Source: Oceanospirillum sp048264105
Lineage (GTDB): Bacteria > Pseudomonadota > Gammaproteobacteria > Pseudomonadales > Halomonadaceae
Direction: 5' to 3'
NCBI GenBank assembly: GCA_048264105.1
Contig: JBLXDJ010000004.1
Location: forward strand, 372,001 to 436,000
DNA length: 64,000 nt
Part shown: positions 25,376 through 34,357 of the stretch, one piece after another
Layout: the number at the start of each line of letters is the position of its first letter
How positions within the stretch are numbered: position 1 is the first letter of the stretch
Program-made: the position numbers and the translations under genes
The notes under the pieces: model-generated
The model's database searches: none
What the model saw: only the letters and a program-made list of their open reading frames with translations
Told to the model about the DNA's origin: nothing

Positions 25376-27424
25376 TCAGCGGTCTGATTTGTCCAGCCAC
25401 TTGTTCAACTGGCGGTTAAAGTCAGGAATGTTCAGCGGTTTGGTCAGGTAAGCGTCAAAGCCAGCGGCTTCCGCTTGTTTAAAGTCATCTGGCATGGCAT
25501 TCGCTGACAGGGCGATAAGATGCCGGCTCCTGTCCAGACCTTCACTTCGGATATGTCGCAGCAGATCATAACCGGACATTCCCGGCAGGTTGATATCCAG
25601 AATGATCAGATCCGGCGAATTGTGGCGCAGTAACTCCAGCCCCTCTTCCGGTGTTGAGGCGGTGATCAGAGAGTCGCCGGGGCGCTTATCAAATATCTTT
25701 TCTACCAGCATACGGTTAGTGGCGTTATCTTCCACATAGAGTGTTGAGGTTTTCTCACCCCCCGTGCTGATAATCTCGGCGACGCTTGGTTCAGCCGGTT
25801 TGCTGGGTTTCACGTCCGGGGAGCCTTTTGCCATCGGTAAAACCAGCGTGAAGGTGCTGCCTTCTCCCGGAGCGCTGCTCACCTCAATGGAGCCGTGCAT
25901 CGCTTCGGCGAGCTTCTGGCTGATGACCAGACCGATTCCCGTTCCCTGTCGTGCGGATGACTCCATACCCAAACGTTCAAAGGGCTGGAACAGACGGCTC
26001 ATCTGATCCGGTGTCAGGCCGTAGCCGGTATCGGTAATATGGATCCGGAACTGTTTGTCCGCCTGATCCATGCTGATTTTGATCTGGCCGTTGTCGTGGT
26101 TGTACTTGATCGCATTGCTGATCAGGTTGAGCAGAATCTGCTTAACACGACGGCTGTCCCCCATAACGGAGAAGTTCAGGTTATCCGGGAAGATGGTCTT
26201 AATCCCGATACCAAAGCGCTCGGCCATGTGTTTGTTCAGTGTCAGGGCTTCCTGAATCACCGGAATAGGGTTGGTTGGCTCCAGTTTCAGGTCGATGCGT
26301 CCGGCTTCGATCTTAGACAGATCCAGAATCTCGTCAATCAGCTGCAGCAGGTGATTACTTGCTTTGCGGATCTCCTTCAGGCTTTCGATATGCTCATCGC
26401 TCAGGTCATCTTCGTCCATCTCCATGAGCTGGGTGTAACCCTGAATCGCATTCAGCGGAGTACGCAGCTCATGGCTCATGCTGGCCAGAAAAGAGCTTTT
26501 CGCCCGGTTCGCCTGTTCTGCGTTTTCCTTGGCGTGGAGCAGCTCTTCCATCATCAGCTTGCGACCGGTGATATCCCGATAGGTGCCTAACAGACCGGTG
26601 ATGTTCTGCTTGTCATCTTTGATCGGGACTTTGTTCAGTTCTACCCAGAGATAGCTGTCATCGCTGCGATGCAGGTAGTAGTTTTTGTTCTGGATCTCAT
26701 GACCTTCTTCGATGACCAGGCTGTCATCCTGCTGCAACTGCTCCAGGTTGATCAGATTGTGCATCTGGTGAAGGCCATCCGTTTCGGCCGTTGATTCCTG
26801 TGACTGTTGTGCCAGATCGTGAAGCAGCCAGCGGTTAACCCCCTGAATATTGCCCTTAATATCCTGCCAGTAAACTCCGGCCGGAATATGGTCGAGAACC
26901 AGCTTGAGCATATTCTCTGTGCGCTGGCGCTCATCAATTTCTGCCTGCAGTTTCTCGGTAAAACGCGCGTTGCTGCGGCAGAGTTCCAGGGTTTTGGCGA
27001 AATTAGCCATAATGGGGGTGAAAAGCTGATCGGGCAGGGGTTGCTCTGTACAGGCTGAAAACAGAATAAAGGCGTCGTGTTTACCCACCGGCAGCAGCAG
27101 TGCAGACTGATAGTCTTCAAAAACCGGATGCAGGCTATGGACCTTGTCCTGAACAGAGCAAAAGGTGCTCTCAGGGGGCAGTGTGCAGTTAAGCGTGACC
27201 CTTTTGTCAGGATCAGGGGTAAATGCCTTATCAGCGATACTCTGCAGCACATTAAAGCTGAAGCTGTTCTCCTGACGGTCGATGTTACCGATAAACAGAC
27301 CTGTAGGCATACCGGTGTGGTAGAGCAGGCGCTGCAGCAGCTTGTTCACCAGAGGTTGCTCGCTGGTTTCAGACCCCATCAGGAGTGCCATTTCGTAGAG
27401 AATGGCCAGATTCTGATCGCTCAT
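25376..27424 (-). CDS. Hybrid sensor histidine kinase (GAF-like, PAS, HisKA, HATPase, REC)
   Basis: Cytoplasmic hybrid kinase of 682 residues with no membrane span. In order: a GAF-like N-terminal region (about 10-155), PAS (about 165-290, ending TYRDITGRKL), HisKA with the phospho-accepting histidine in SMSHELRTPLNAI, an ATPase domain (NLISNAIKYN, DTGYGL, GTGIGL) and a receiver (about 561-682) with YVEDN and the aspartate in ILDINLPG (about 610). It follows the FIST gene by 21 bases on the same strand. The pair resembles NosP/NahK of Pseudomonas, in which the FIST protein governs the kinase; that role is inference here. Confidence 0.92.
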   Translation of the reverse strand: MSDQNLAILYEMALLMGSETSEQPLVNKLLQRLLYHTGMPTGLFIGNIDRQENSFSFNVLQSIADKAFTPDPDKRVTLNCTLPPESTFCSVQDKVHSLHPVFEDYQSALLLPVGKHDAFILFSACTEQPLPDQLFTPIMANFAKTLELCRSNARFTEKLQAEIDERQRTENMLKLVLDHIPAGVYWQDIKGNIQGVNRWLLHDLAQQSQESTAETDGLHQMHNLINLEQLQQDDSLVIEEGHEIQNKNYYLHRSDDSYLWVELNKVPIKDDKQNITGLLGTYRDITGRKLMMEELLHAKENAEQANRAKSSFLASMSHELRTPLNAIQGYTQLMEMDEDDLSDEHIESLKEIRKASNHLLQLIDEILDLSKIEAGRIDLKLEPTNPIPVIQEALTLNKHMAERFGIGIKTIFPDNLNFSVMGDSRRVKQILLNLISNAIKYNHDNGQIKISMDQADKQFRIHITDTGYGLTPDQMSRLFQPFERLGMESSARQGTGIGLVISQKLAEAMHGSIEVSSAPGEGSTFTLVLPMAKGSPDVKPSKPAEPSVAEIISTGGEKTSTLYVEDNATNRMLVEKIFDKRPGDSLITASTPEEGLELLRHNSPDLIILDINLPGMSGYDLLRHIRSEGLDRSRHLIALSANAMPDDFKQAEAAGFDAYLTKPLNIPDFNRQLNKWLDKSDR

Positions 27425-27445
27425 TGTATTCCTCTTTAGAGTCTT

Positions 27446-28576
27446 TTAGGCCCAGGGGCAGCAGATGATGGCTGCGTTGTGAAATAACGGATAACCCTGT
27501 CCTTCATCATTACAGATCTCGCCTAAGGATAGCGCACCGCTGATTCCGGATTGCGGTAACCGAAGGGCGAGTTGTTCCAGTTCTGCGTTGGTCTGCGCTC
27601 CCAGGTGCATGCGACGTCCCGCACAGTAAAAGACCTGATACTCGGGAGCGTGCTGGTTCAGTTGTCGGGTGAGCAGATCCAGTGTTTCGGTCTCGTTGGC
27701 TTCAACACCCTGCAGCAGGCTGATAACGGTATGTTCGGGAATATCACCGACGCATGCCAGTGTGCCATCGGCTTCAACCGCGACCGGAATACGAACTAAC
27801 GGTTGTCCCTTCATTCTGATGATGCCAAAGGGAAAGTGGCTGGCAAAGTCGTAAAAGTTTTCAGCGGTGACCTGCTGCCCGTAGCGTTTGGCGATCTCCT
27901 CCTGATAGACCTCAAAGGCGTTTCGCCAGTTGATGCTGTGAATGCGGTTGCCGGTCGTGGAGGTTGCGGTGATCGTCTCAAAGTTCTTATAGCCGTGTGC
28001 TAAGGCATTACTGAAAGCGGTGTCATACAGAATGGCCCAGAAGCCGTAACCGATCTGCTGATCACGATCAAACAGGCAGGGCATCGGCTGAAAGGTTTCG
28101 CTTCCGGCATTGGTGCCGCTATAGCGAACACTGTTATGCAGCTTAAGATAGGTCTGGTCGAGAATATCGCTGATATTCGGTTGCTGGGCATCGAATATCA
28201 GAAAAAGGTTGGGCTTCGATGATTCCGGTATGGTGAACTGATCCAGCGTTGCGGTGATCGTATCAACAGATTGGTTGGCGCAGGATACCAATAGTGTCTG
28301 GCAGGATGACGGCAGAGGTCGGATAAGGCAGCCGGTATCTTTCAGGCAAGCCTGATCGATCAGCGCCGGAAAGATAGCGCCAACCAGCTCAAGATTCAGC
28401 TGACGACTCTGTTGCTGAATAACCGGAACCAGATCGGCATTGGACTCCGCCAGCCAGCAGCTGATCCCGGTTACCCCGGACTGGCTCAGGTTCTGAAGCG
28501 CATTAGCGATTCGCGTGCCCTGTTCTTCAGTGGGCAGTCCGCCGACTTCTATAAAGCCGCTGTCACTCAATTGCAT
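27446..28576 (-). CDS. FIST domain sensory protein (NosP-like)
   Basis: A 376-residue soluble protein with FIST-N (about 30-215) and FIST-C (about 225-355) regions; typical stretches are GYGFWAILYDTAFSNALAHGYK and HFPFGIIRMKG. FIST proteins are ligand sensors found beside kinases and cyclases. NosP, a FIST protein, binds haem and nitric oxide and acts on a co-encoded hybrid kinase. The gene is directly upstream of such a kinase, so a NosP-like role is plausible. Haem binding cannot be judged from sequence alone. Poly-cysteine near the end (IICCPWA) is noteworthy. Confidence 0.87.
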   Translation of the reverse strand: MQLSDSGFIEVGGLPTEEQGTRIANALQNLSQSGVTGISCWLAESNADLVPVIQQQSRQLNLELVGAIFPALIDQACLKDTGCLIRPLPSSCQTLLVSCANQSVDTITATLDQFTIPESSKPNLFLIFDAQQPNISDILDQTYLKLHNSVRYSGTNAGSETFQPMPCLFDRDQQIGYGFWAILYDTAFSNALAHGYKNFETITATSTTGNRIHSINWRNAFEVYQEEIAKRYGQQVTAENFYDFASHFPFGIIRMKGQPLVRIPVAVEADGTLACVGDIPEHTVISLLQGVEANETETLDLLTRQLNQHAPEYQVFYCAGRRMHLGAQTNAELEQLALRLPQSGISGALSLGEICNDEGQGYPLFHNAAIICCPWA

Positions 28577-28750
28577 GACGTTTCCTTAATCCTCTCGAAG
28601 GGCTGAACCGGTTACCAGTATCACCGGGAGACTAACGGCAAACAAAATATGTGTATTTTTCAATCATCTATTAGTATCTGAGTATATTGAACAAATGATG
28701 GAATATCATCTTTCTTGGCAGATTAGTTGTCTTCAGCACCATCCTGCAGG

Positions 28751-28784
28751 CAAAAAAAAACCCGCTCCGTTTGGAGCGGGTTTT
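28751..28784 (-). terminator. Terminator of proS
   Basis: Stem AAAACCCGCTCC/GGAGCGGGTTTT, 4-base loop; on the minus strand a run of T follows. About 40 bases after the proS stop. Confidence 0.9.
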
Positions 28785-28824
28785 TAGCAGAGATCAACCT
28801 GAGGGCGTCAGGTTTACGGTCTGA

Positions 28825-30549
28825 TTATTGTGCGTTCTTAGCGAAAGCGTCTTTCAGGTGTTCCATGACAGTCGCCTGATCGATCATAGTGTTTTCGCTG
28901 TCACGACGGCCACGGTATTCCAGCTGACCCTCTTTCAGACCGCGCTCACCGATCACGATGCGGTGCGGTACACCCAGCAGTTCCAGATCGGCAAACTTGA
29001 AGCCCGGACGGCTGTCGCGGTCATCCATCAGCACATCGTAACCGGCGGCTTTCAGCTCGGCGTACAGCTTCTCGCTGGCCTCGCGAACCATCTCAGATTT
29101 ATGTGCGTTCATCGGTACGATAGCTACTTCAAACGGTGCAATCGCTTCCGGCCAGATGATACCGTTTTCGTCATGGTTCTGTTCGATCGCAGACGCCACC
29201 ACACGGGTGACACCGATACCGTAGCAACCCATGGTCATCGGGATCGGCTTGCCGTTTTCGCCCAGTACCGTAGCGTTCATCGCTTCGCTGTATTTTGTAC
29301 CCAGCTGGAAGATATGACCCACTTCAATACCACGCTTGATCGACAGGGTGCCTTTTCCATCCGGGCTGGCATCGCCTTCAACAACATTACGCAGATCAGC
29401 AACTTCCGGCAGGGCAAGATCGCGACCCCAGTTGATACCGAAGTAGTGTTTGCCATCAATGTTAGCACCGGCACCAAAGTCAGAAGCAACCGCTACTGCA
29501 CGGTCGACAACGCAAGGGATGCTCAGGTTAACTGGACCCAGAGAACCCGGGCCAGCACCGATCACGGCTTTGATCTCTTCGTCAGTGGCGAAGGTCAGAG
29601 GTGCGGCAACCATTGGCAGGTTTTCGGCTTTAATCTCGTTCAGGGTGTGGTCGCCACGAACGATCAGAGCGACGAAGTCTGCTTCCGCTTCTTCATCCGC
29701 TTTAACGATCAGGGTTTTAACGGTTTTCTCAATCGCCAGATCAAACTGCTCAACCAGTTGGTCGATGGTTTTGGCGTTTGGCGTATCAACCAGCGTCATC
29801 TCCTGAGTCGGTGCATCGGCTTCAGCCTGAGGTGCTACCGCTTCTGCTTTTTCGATGTTCGCCGCGTAGGTGCCTTCGGTGTTGAATACGATATCGTCTT
29901 CACCGGAGTCCGCCAGTACGTGGAACTCGTGGGAGCCTTCACCACCGATCGAGCCGTTATCCGCCAGTACCGGACGATAGTTCAGACCCAGACGATCAAA
30001 GATGTTGCAGTAGGTCTGGTACATCACATCGTAAGTCTCCTGCAGAGACTCAGGGGTGCTGTGGAAGGAGTACGCATCCTTCATGATAAATTCGCGGGAA
30101 CGCATCACGCCGAAACGCGGGCGGATCTCATCACGGAACTTGGTCTGTACCTGATAGAAGTTAACCGGCAGCTGCTTGTAGCTTTTGATCTCTTTGCGGG
30201 CCATATCGGTGATCACTTCTTCGTGGGTCGGGCCCACGCAGAAATCACGCTGATGACGGTCTTTGAAACGCAGCAGTTCAGGGCCGTACTGTTCCCAGCG
30301 ACCGGACTCTTCCCACAGCTCAGCAGGCTGTGCGGCCGGCATCAGAACTTCCTGTGAAACCTTGTCCATCTCTTCGCGGACAATGCGCTCAACTTTACGC
30401 AGGGTACGCAGACCCAGCGGCAGCCAGGTGTACAGACCAGACGCCAGACGACGGATCATACCGGCACGTAACATCAGCTGATGGCTGATCACTTCAGCAT
30501 CAGCAGGGGTTTCTTTTAAGGTGGAGATAAGAATTTGACTGGCGCGCAT
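28825..30549 (-). CDS. proS: Prolyl-tRNA synthetase
   Basis: Class II aminoacyl-tRNA synthetase of the bacterial type, 574 residues. Motif blocks are GLYTWLPLGLRTLRKVE and REEMD in the N-terminal part, the TFRDEIRPRFGVMRSREF-type motif 2 (about 138-155), and GIGVTRVVASAIEQ motif 3. An editing insertion domain lies between motifs 2 and 3 (about 230-400), and the anticodon-binding domain is C-terminal. Essential gene, alone on its strand with its own terminator. Confidence 0.97.
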   Translation of the reverse strand: MRASQILISTLKETPADAEVISHQLMLRAGMIRRLASGLYTWLPLGLRTLRKVERIVREEMDKVSQEVLMPAAQPAELWEESGRWEQYGPELLRFKDRHQRDFCVGPTHEEVITDMARKEIKSYKQLPVNFYQVQTKFRDEIRPRFGVMRSREFIMKDAYSFHSTPESLQETYDVMYQTYCNIFDRLGLNYRPVLADNGSIGGEGSHEFHVLADSGEDDIVFNTEGTYAANIEKAEAVAPQAEADAPTQEMTLVDTPNAKTIDQLVEQFDLAIEKTVKTLIVKADEEAEADFVALIVRGDHTLNEIKAENLPMVAAPLTFATDEEIKAVIGAGPGSLGPVNLSIPCVVDRAVAVASDFGAGANIDGKHYFGINWGRDLALPEVADLRNVVEGDASPDGKGTLSIKRGIEVGHIFQLGTKYSEAMNATVLGENGKPIPMTMGCYGIGVTRVVASAIEQNHDENGIIWPEAIAPFEVAIVPMNAHKSEMVREASEKLYAELKAAGYDVLMDDRDSRPGFKFADLELLGVPHRIVIGERGLKEGQLEYRGRRDSENTMIDQATVMEHLKDAFAKNAQ

Positions 30550-30806
30550 AGATACGGTCTCTGACTTAATTCATGTTTTGAAATGCGGGTAATTGTATGC
30601 CCTAAGCCGGTTCGGGTACAGAGGGGCAAGGCTTCTTTAAAGCGTTAAGAGAGTGTTGAGCCTTGTTTTTACAGAACTTTCTCTGTTTGAAACGCTATCA
30701 GCCGGTTTTATTAGCCATAGACACTATTGGTGTCTGCTCCTTTAGCCCATAAACTGGAACCCATAACTCAGGATAACAATAAAAATAATATCGATAAGGA
30801 CAGGGT

Positions 30807-32444
30807 ATGGCGCTTTCAGCGATACACACGCGAAATATCAAAGGTGATCTTTACGGTGGCGTTACCGCTGCGGTTGTGGCGCTTCCCTTAGCATTGGCTT
30901 TTGGGGTGTCTTCCGGCGCGGGGGCGATAGCCGGTCTTTATGGCGCTATCTTTGTCGGGCTTTTTGCGGCGCTGTTTGGCGGCACATCATCTCAGGTGTC
31001 GGGGCCCACGGGGCCGATGACGGTTGTGATGGCGGCGGTTTATACCCAGTACGTTGCGCTGGATCCGGTTACCGGCCCGGCTATCGCGTTTACCGTGGTG
31101 ATGCTCAGCGGGCTTTTCCAGATTCTCTTTGGTGTGTTGCGCTTGGGGCAGTACATCACTCAGGTGCCTTTTCCTGTGATTTCGGGCTTTATGACCGGGA
31201 TCGGCATTATCATTATCTGCATCGAGCTGGGGCCTGTGTTCGGCCATGATTCTGCCAAAAGCGTGGCCACGGCACTGAATCAGTTGCCGGATCAGATTCA
31301 GAACCTACACTTTCCTGCACTGCTGATAGCTGTCGGCACACTCCTGTTAAATATCTTCTGGCCAAAAAACTGGGGGCGGATTATTCCGGCTCCTCTGATG
31401 GCGCTTCTGCTGGGCACGGCGGCGGCTCTGAGTCTGCCGGAATCTTTGGCAGTAGAAACCATCGGCCATATTCCTACGGGGCTGCCGGACTGGCATCTAC
31501 CGGTGTTCTCATCCGCGCTGATTGCAGAGATGCTGGTATCCGCTCTGATGTTAGCCGCTTTGGGCTCGATCGATTCTCTGCTGACCTCACTGGTGGCGGA
31601 CAATATGACCCGCAGTCAGCATCATTCCAATAAAGAACTGATCGGGCAGGGTGTCGGTAATCTGGTCGCAGGTTTCTTCGGTGGCTTACCGGGAGCGGGT
31701 GCCACGATGCGAACGGTGGTGAATATCCGTGCCGGAGGGCAAACGCCGTTATCCGGTACGGTACACGCGCTGATCCTCCTGGTGGCTGTTTTGGGGGCCG
31801 GTGGTGCGGCTGAACATATCCCTTTGGCGGTTCTGGCGGGGATTCTGCTCAAAGTCGGCTGGGATATTATCGACTGGGGCTTTCTGAAACGGATTCATAG
31901 CGCACCACCTTTTGTCAGCTTTCTGATGTTATTGGTACTGGGGCTGACGCTGTTTGTCGATCTGATTACCGCCGTGGGTGTGGGCGTTTTTATCGCCAAT
32001 GCCTACACAGTAAAACGCCTGTCGGAGATCCAGCTGGAAAACCTCACTATCTATCAGGGGCATGAATCCGAACAGGAACTCAGCGAGCAGGAGCGCAGCC
32101 TTCTGGCGGCTTCCGGTGGTAAAACCCTGCTATATGTACTGCGAGGCCCGATTAGTTTTGCTGCCGCAAAGGGGGTTAGCCAGAAACTGATGGCCTATCA
32201 GAATTATGAGCATCTGATTCTGGATATGAGCGATGTTCCCTTTATCGGCTCATCTACCGCTATGGTGATTGAAGAGTTGCTGGCACAAAGCAAGGAGGCG
32301 GGGTGTCGGGTGAGTGTGGTCGGGTTACAAAACCCGGTGGCTTACACCCTTGAGAAGTTAAAAGTGCTGCATCAGATTCCGGAGCAGGAAAGGTTTGAAA
32401 CCCGCAGGGATGCCATGGACAATCTTCGCCAGCCTGTCTCCTGA
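30807..32444 (+). CDS. SulP family anion transporter with STAS domain
   Basis: SLC26/SulP transporter of 545 residues. About 12-14 helices cover residues 12-405 (ALPLALAFGVSSGAGAIAGLYGAI; SSQVSGPTGPMTVVMAA is the classic SulP signature near residue 65). The cytoplasmic STAS domain is C-terminal (about 430-540, LILDMSDVPFIGSSTAMVIEE). Marine relatives carry bicarbonate, sulfate or dicarboxylates; the anion here is unknown. The next gene starts 15 bases after its stop, so the two form an operon. Confidence 0.92.
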   Translation: MALSAIHTRNIKGDLYGGVTAAVVALPLALAFGVSSGAGAIAGLYGAIFVGLFAALFGGTSSQVSGPTGPMTVVMAAVYTQYVALDPVTGPAIAFTVVMLSGLFQILFGVLRLGQYITQVPFPVISGFMTGIGIIIICIELGPVFGHDSAKSVATALNQLPDQIQNLHFPALLIAVGTLLLNIFWPKNWGRIIPAPLMALLLGTAAALSLPESLAVETIGHIPTGLPDWHLPVFSSALIAEMLVSALMLAALGSIDSLLTSLVADNMTRSQHHSNKELIGQGVGNLVAGFFGGLPGAGATMRTVVNIRAGGQTPLSGTVHALILLVAVLGAGGAAEHIPLAVLAGILLKVGWDIIDWGFLKRIHSAPPFVSFLMLLVLGLTLFVDLITAVGVGVFIANAYTVKRLSEIQLENLTIYQGHESEQELSEQERSLLAASGGKTLLYVLRGPISFAAAKGVSQKLMAYQNYEHLILDMSDVPFIGSSTAMVIEELLAQSKEAGCRVSVVGLQNPVAYTLEKLKVLHQIPEQERFETRRDAMDNLRQPVS

Positions 32445-32458
32445 TGGAAGCCTTAACG

Positions 32459-33277
32459 ATGACCCGGTCTGTTTTAAATTTTTTAACGCGCTTTGCCGCA
32501 ACCTTCCTGCTGATGATCAGTGCTTTATTGGTTGCGATGCCTGTCATGGCGGGTTCTCTTGATGACTTTGAAAGCAGCATCCCGAATAAAACCGAATCAT
32601 CATCCGGTCATGCATCTGGCAGTGATTCCGACTGCGAGGGTATGAATGCGGATTTTGGCTGTTTCTTCTCTGAACTTGTCGGCGAACTTATGATGGGCAT
32701 GGTGGTTTACGGCGGCCAGCATAGTTTTGAGCGCATTGATGGTGCAGAGGATCGTTTCTCTTTTGACGGGTCTTTTGATGGGGCTATGCCTCTCAGGCAG
32801 CCCGGTGAAGCAACGATCCCTTTTGCCCGTGTGGATCTGAGTTATCACCCCATCTCTACCGATGTTTCAGCGACCAGTTACCGGCTGGAGGGTGGCTATG
32901 CCGCCTGGGCTTTGGTGCTGGAAAATACCGCGTTTACCGAAACGAACCCCAAAGACAGTCTGGATCTGAACCGGATCTATGGACTTTATCGCATGTCGTT
33001 GGGGGATTTGGTTGAGCTGGATTTTGGCCTTGGATCGATGGAAGTGAAGGGTAATGCATCCAACTCTTATCTGTATCTGAGTACACCGATTCTGGTGCAT
33101 CCTGATCCGCTATGGGGTGTTGAATTTCGTCCCGCATGGGCAGGTGGTGTATCTGATTACGACACAGCCTTTTTGCTCAAACATGAGTTCGTGGGTGTGA
33201 AACTGGGGTATCGGTCCATTAGTACCCGCTCGGAATCGCTGGCCGGTTTTTATCTTGGTGTAACGGCGCAGTATTAA
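32459..33277 (+). CDS. Hypothetical exported envelope protein, possible small outer-membrane barrel
   Basis: From the ATG at 32459 (GGAAG upstream) the protein has 272 residues; an in-frame ATG at 32444 overlaps the sulP stop but lacks a ribosome site. A signal peptide covers about 1-31 (cleavage near VMA/GS). After a Ser/Asp-rich linker, the C-terminal 170 residues alternate polar and hydrophobic residues as in beta strands and end in an aromatic, FYLGVTAQY, the usual sign of a barrel inserted by Bam. Two cysteines (DCEGMNADFGC) may form a disulfide. No family was recognised. Operon with the anion transporter; its stop lies in a perfect tandem repeat. Confidence 0.72.
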   Translation: MTRSVLNFLTRFAATFLLMISALLVAMPVMAGSLDDFESSIPNKTESSSGHASGSDSDCEGMNADFGCFFSELVGELMMGMVVYGGQHSFERIDGAEDRFSFDGSFDGAMPLRQPGEATIPFARVDLSYHPISTDVSATSYRLEGGYAAWALVLENTAFTETNPKDSLDLNRIYGLYRMSLGDLVELDFGLGSMEVKGNASNSYLYLSTPILVHPDPLWGVEFRPAWAGGVSDYDTAFLLKHEFVGVKLGYRSISTRSESLAGFYLGVTAQY

Positions 33278-33301
33278 CGCCTCAAAATTAACGCCTCAAA
33301 A
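33274..33301 (+). repeat. Perfect 14-bp tandem repeat over a stop codon
   Basis: TTAACGCCTCAAAA occurs twice in immediate succession (33274-33287, 33288-33301). The first copy contains the stop codon of the envelope-protein gene, so the second supplies another TAA. Confidence 0.95.
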
Positions 33302-33319
33302 AAATAGCAGGTGGCAACC

Positions 33320-34306
33320 ATGACAACAGGTTCAGGCGGTGCATCAAAAACGTGCTCATATATAACGTCCGGGGGAGAACCGTGCCCGGGAGATGCTGTT
33401 CATGGTGGCTTTTGTTACTGGCATGACGCCAGTCGCATCAAAACTGAGTCGGATCTTAAAACCCGTCTTGAGCAGCGTGCTCATACCGAAGTTCCTATGC
33501 AGGGTTTTGCTCTTAAGAGTGCCGCGCTTGAGGGCGTGAATCTGGTGCATGATGGCAGTAAGCAGGGCTATGACCTGCGTTACTCGGACTTTTATCGCGC
33601 CGATCTGCAGAATGCCCATCTGTTTCATGCGGATCTGCGCCACAGCTCTCTGATGAAAGCTGACCTTCGGGAAGCTAACCTGCATTGTTCAAACCTTGAA
33701 GGTGCCAATCTGCTGGGGGCGCGTTTTGATGATGCCCGACTGGAGAATGTGCATTGGGGGCATTACCTGTTACAGGAACAGGAGGCCTATCAGGCTAAAG
33801 ACCGCGCCACTCGACTGGATTATTTTGAACAGGCGGAAGATATCTATCGTCACCTGCGACGTGTACTGGAAAATCAGGGTTTGTTTGAGCAGGCGGGGTA
33901 CTTCTTTCGCCGCGAAATGGTGATGCGTCGCTATCAGATGCCGTTCCTTTCAGTACCCCGCGTCGTTTCGCGCGTGGTCGATCTGTTCTGCGGCTATGGT
34001 GAGCGACCACTTCGGGTGATTCTTTTCTCTCTGTTTCTGATTCTCAGCTTCGCGGTGATCTTCTTTTTGAATGGCGTTAATGATGGTGGCCAGCTGTTGC
34101 AGCTGGATACCGGCAAAGGCTTCGCTGATAATTTTTATAGTTTTATCAATGCTGTCTATTTCAGCGTTGTTACCTTCACCACCCTTGGTTATGGGGATAT
34201 CACTCCGATAGGGTTGAGCCGCTTTTTTGCGGCGACTGAAGCCTTTATGGGGAGCTTTACGCTGGCGCTGTTTGTCGTGGTGTTTGTGAAGAAGATGACG
34301 CGGTGA
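33320..34306 (+). CDS. Pentapeptide-repeat protein fused to a potassium channel pore
   Basis: From the ATG at 33320 (AGGTGG upstream; a GTG at 33311 is less likely) the protein has 328 residues. Near the start CSYITSGGEPC, then GGFCYWHD, give a C-C-C-H cluster like a small zinc knuckle. Residues about 60-145 are pentapeptide repeats of the A(D/N)Lxx type (ADLRHSSLMKADLREANL). A soluble segment follows, then two helices flanking a pore loop with the selectivity filter TTLGYGD (about residue 288-294). This predicts a two-helix potassium channel with an unusual cytoplasmic N-terminus. Each part is recognisable; the combination and its gating are not understood. Confidence 0.88.
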   Translation: MTTGSGGASKTCSYITSGGEPCPGDAVHGGFCYWHDASRIKTESDLKTRLEQRAHTEVPMQGFALKSAALEGVNLVHDGSKQGYDLRYSDFYRADLQNAHLFHADLRHSSLMKADLREANLHCSNLEGANLLGARFDDARLENVHWGHYLLQEQEAYQAKDRATRLDYFEQAEDIYRHLRRVLENQGLFEQAGYFFRREMVMRRYQMPFLSVPRVVSRVVDLFCGYGERPLRVILFSLFLILSFAVIFFLNGVNDGGQLLQLDTGKGFADNFYSFINAVYFSVVTFTTLGYGDITPIGLSRFFAATEAFMGSFTLALFVVVFVKKMTR

Positions 34307-34357
34307 TGTCAGGTTTCACAGGTTGCTGGTCTGAGGATGAAAGGTATTCACTCTGAC

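Noticed and set aside
28828..30357. Long plus-strand open frame (509 codons) antisense to proS
   Set aside because: It mirrors the whole proS gene, has no domain, signal or ribosome site, and results from codon bias in a well-conserved gene.
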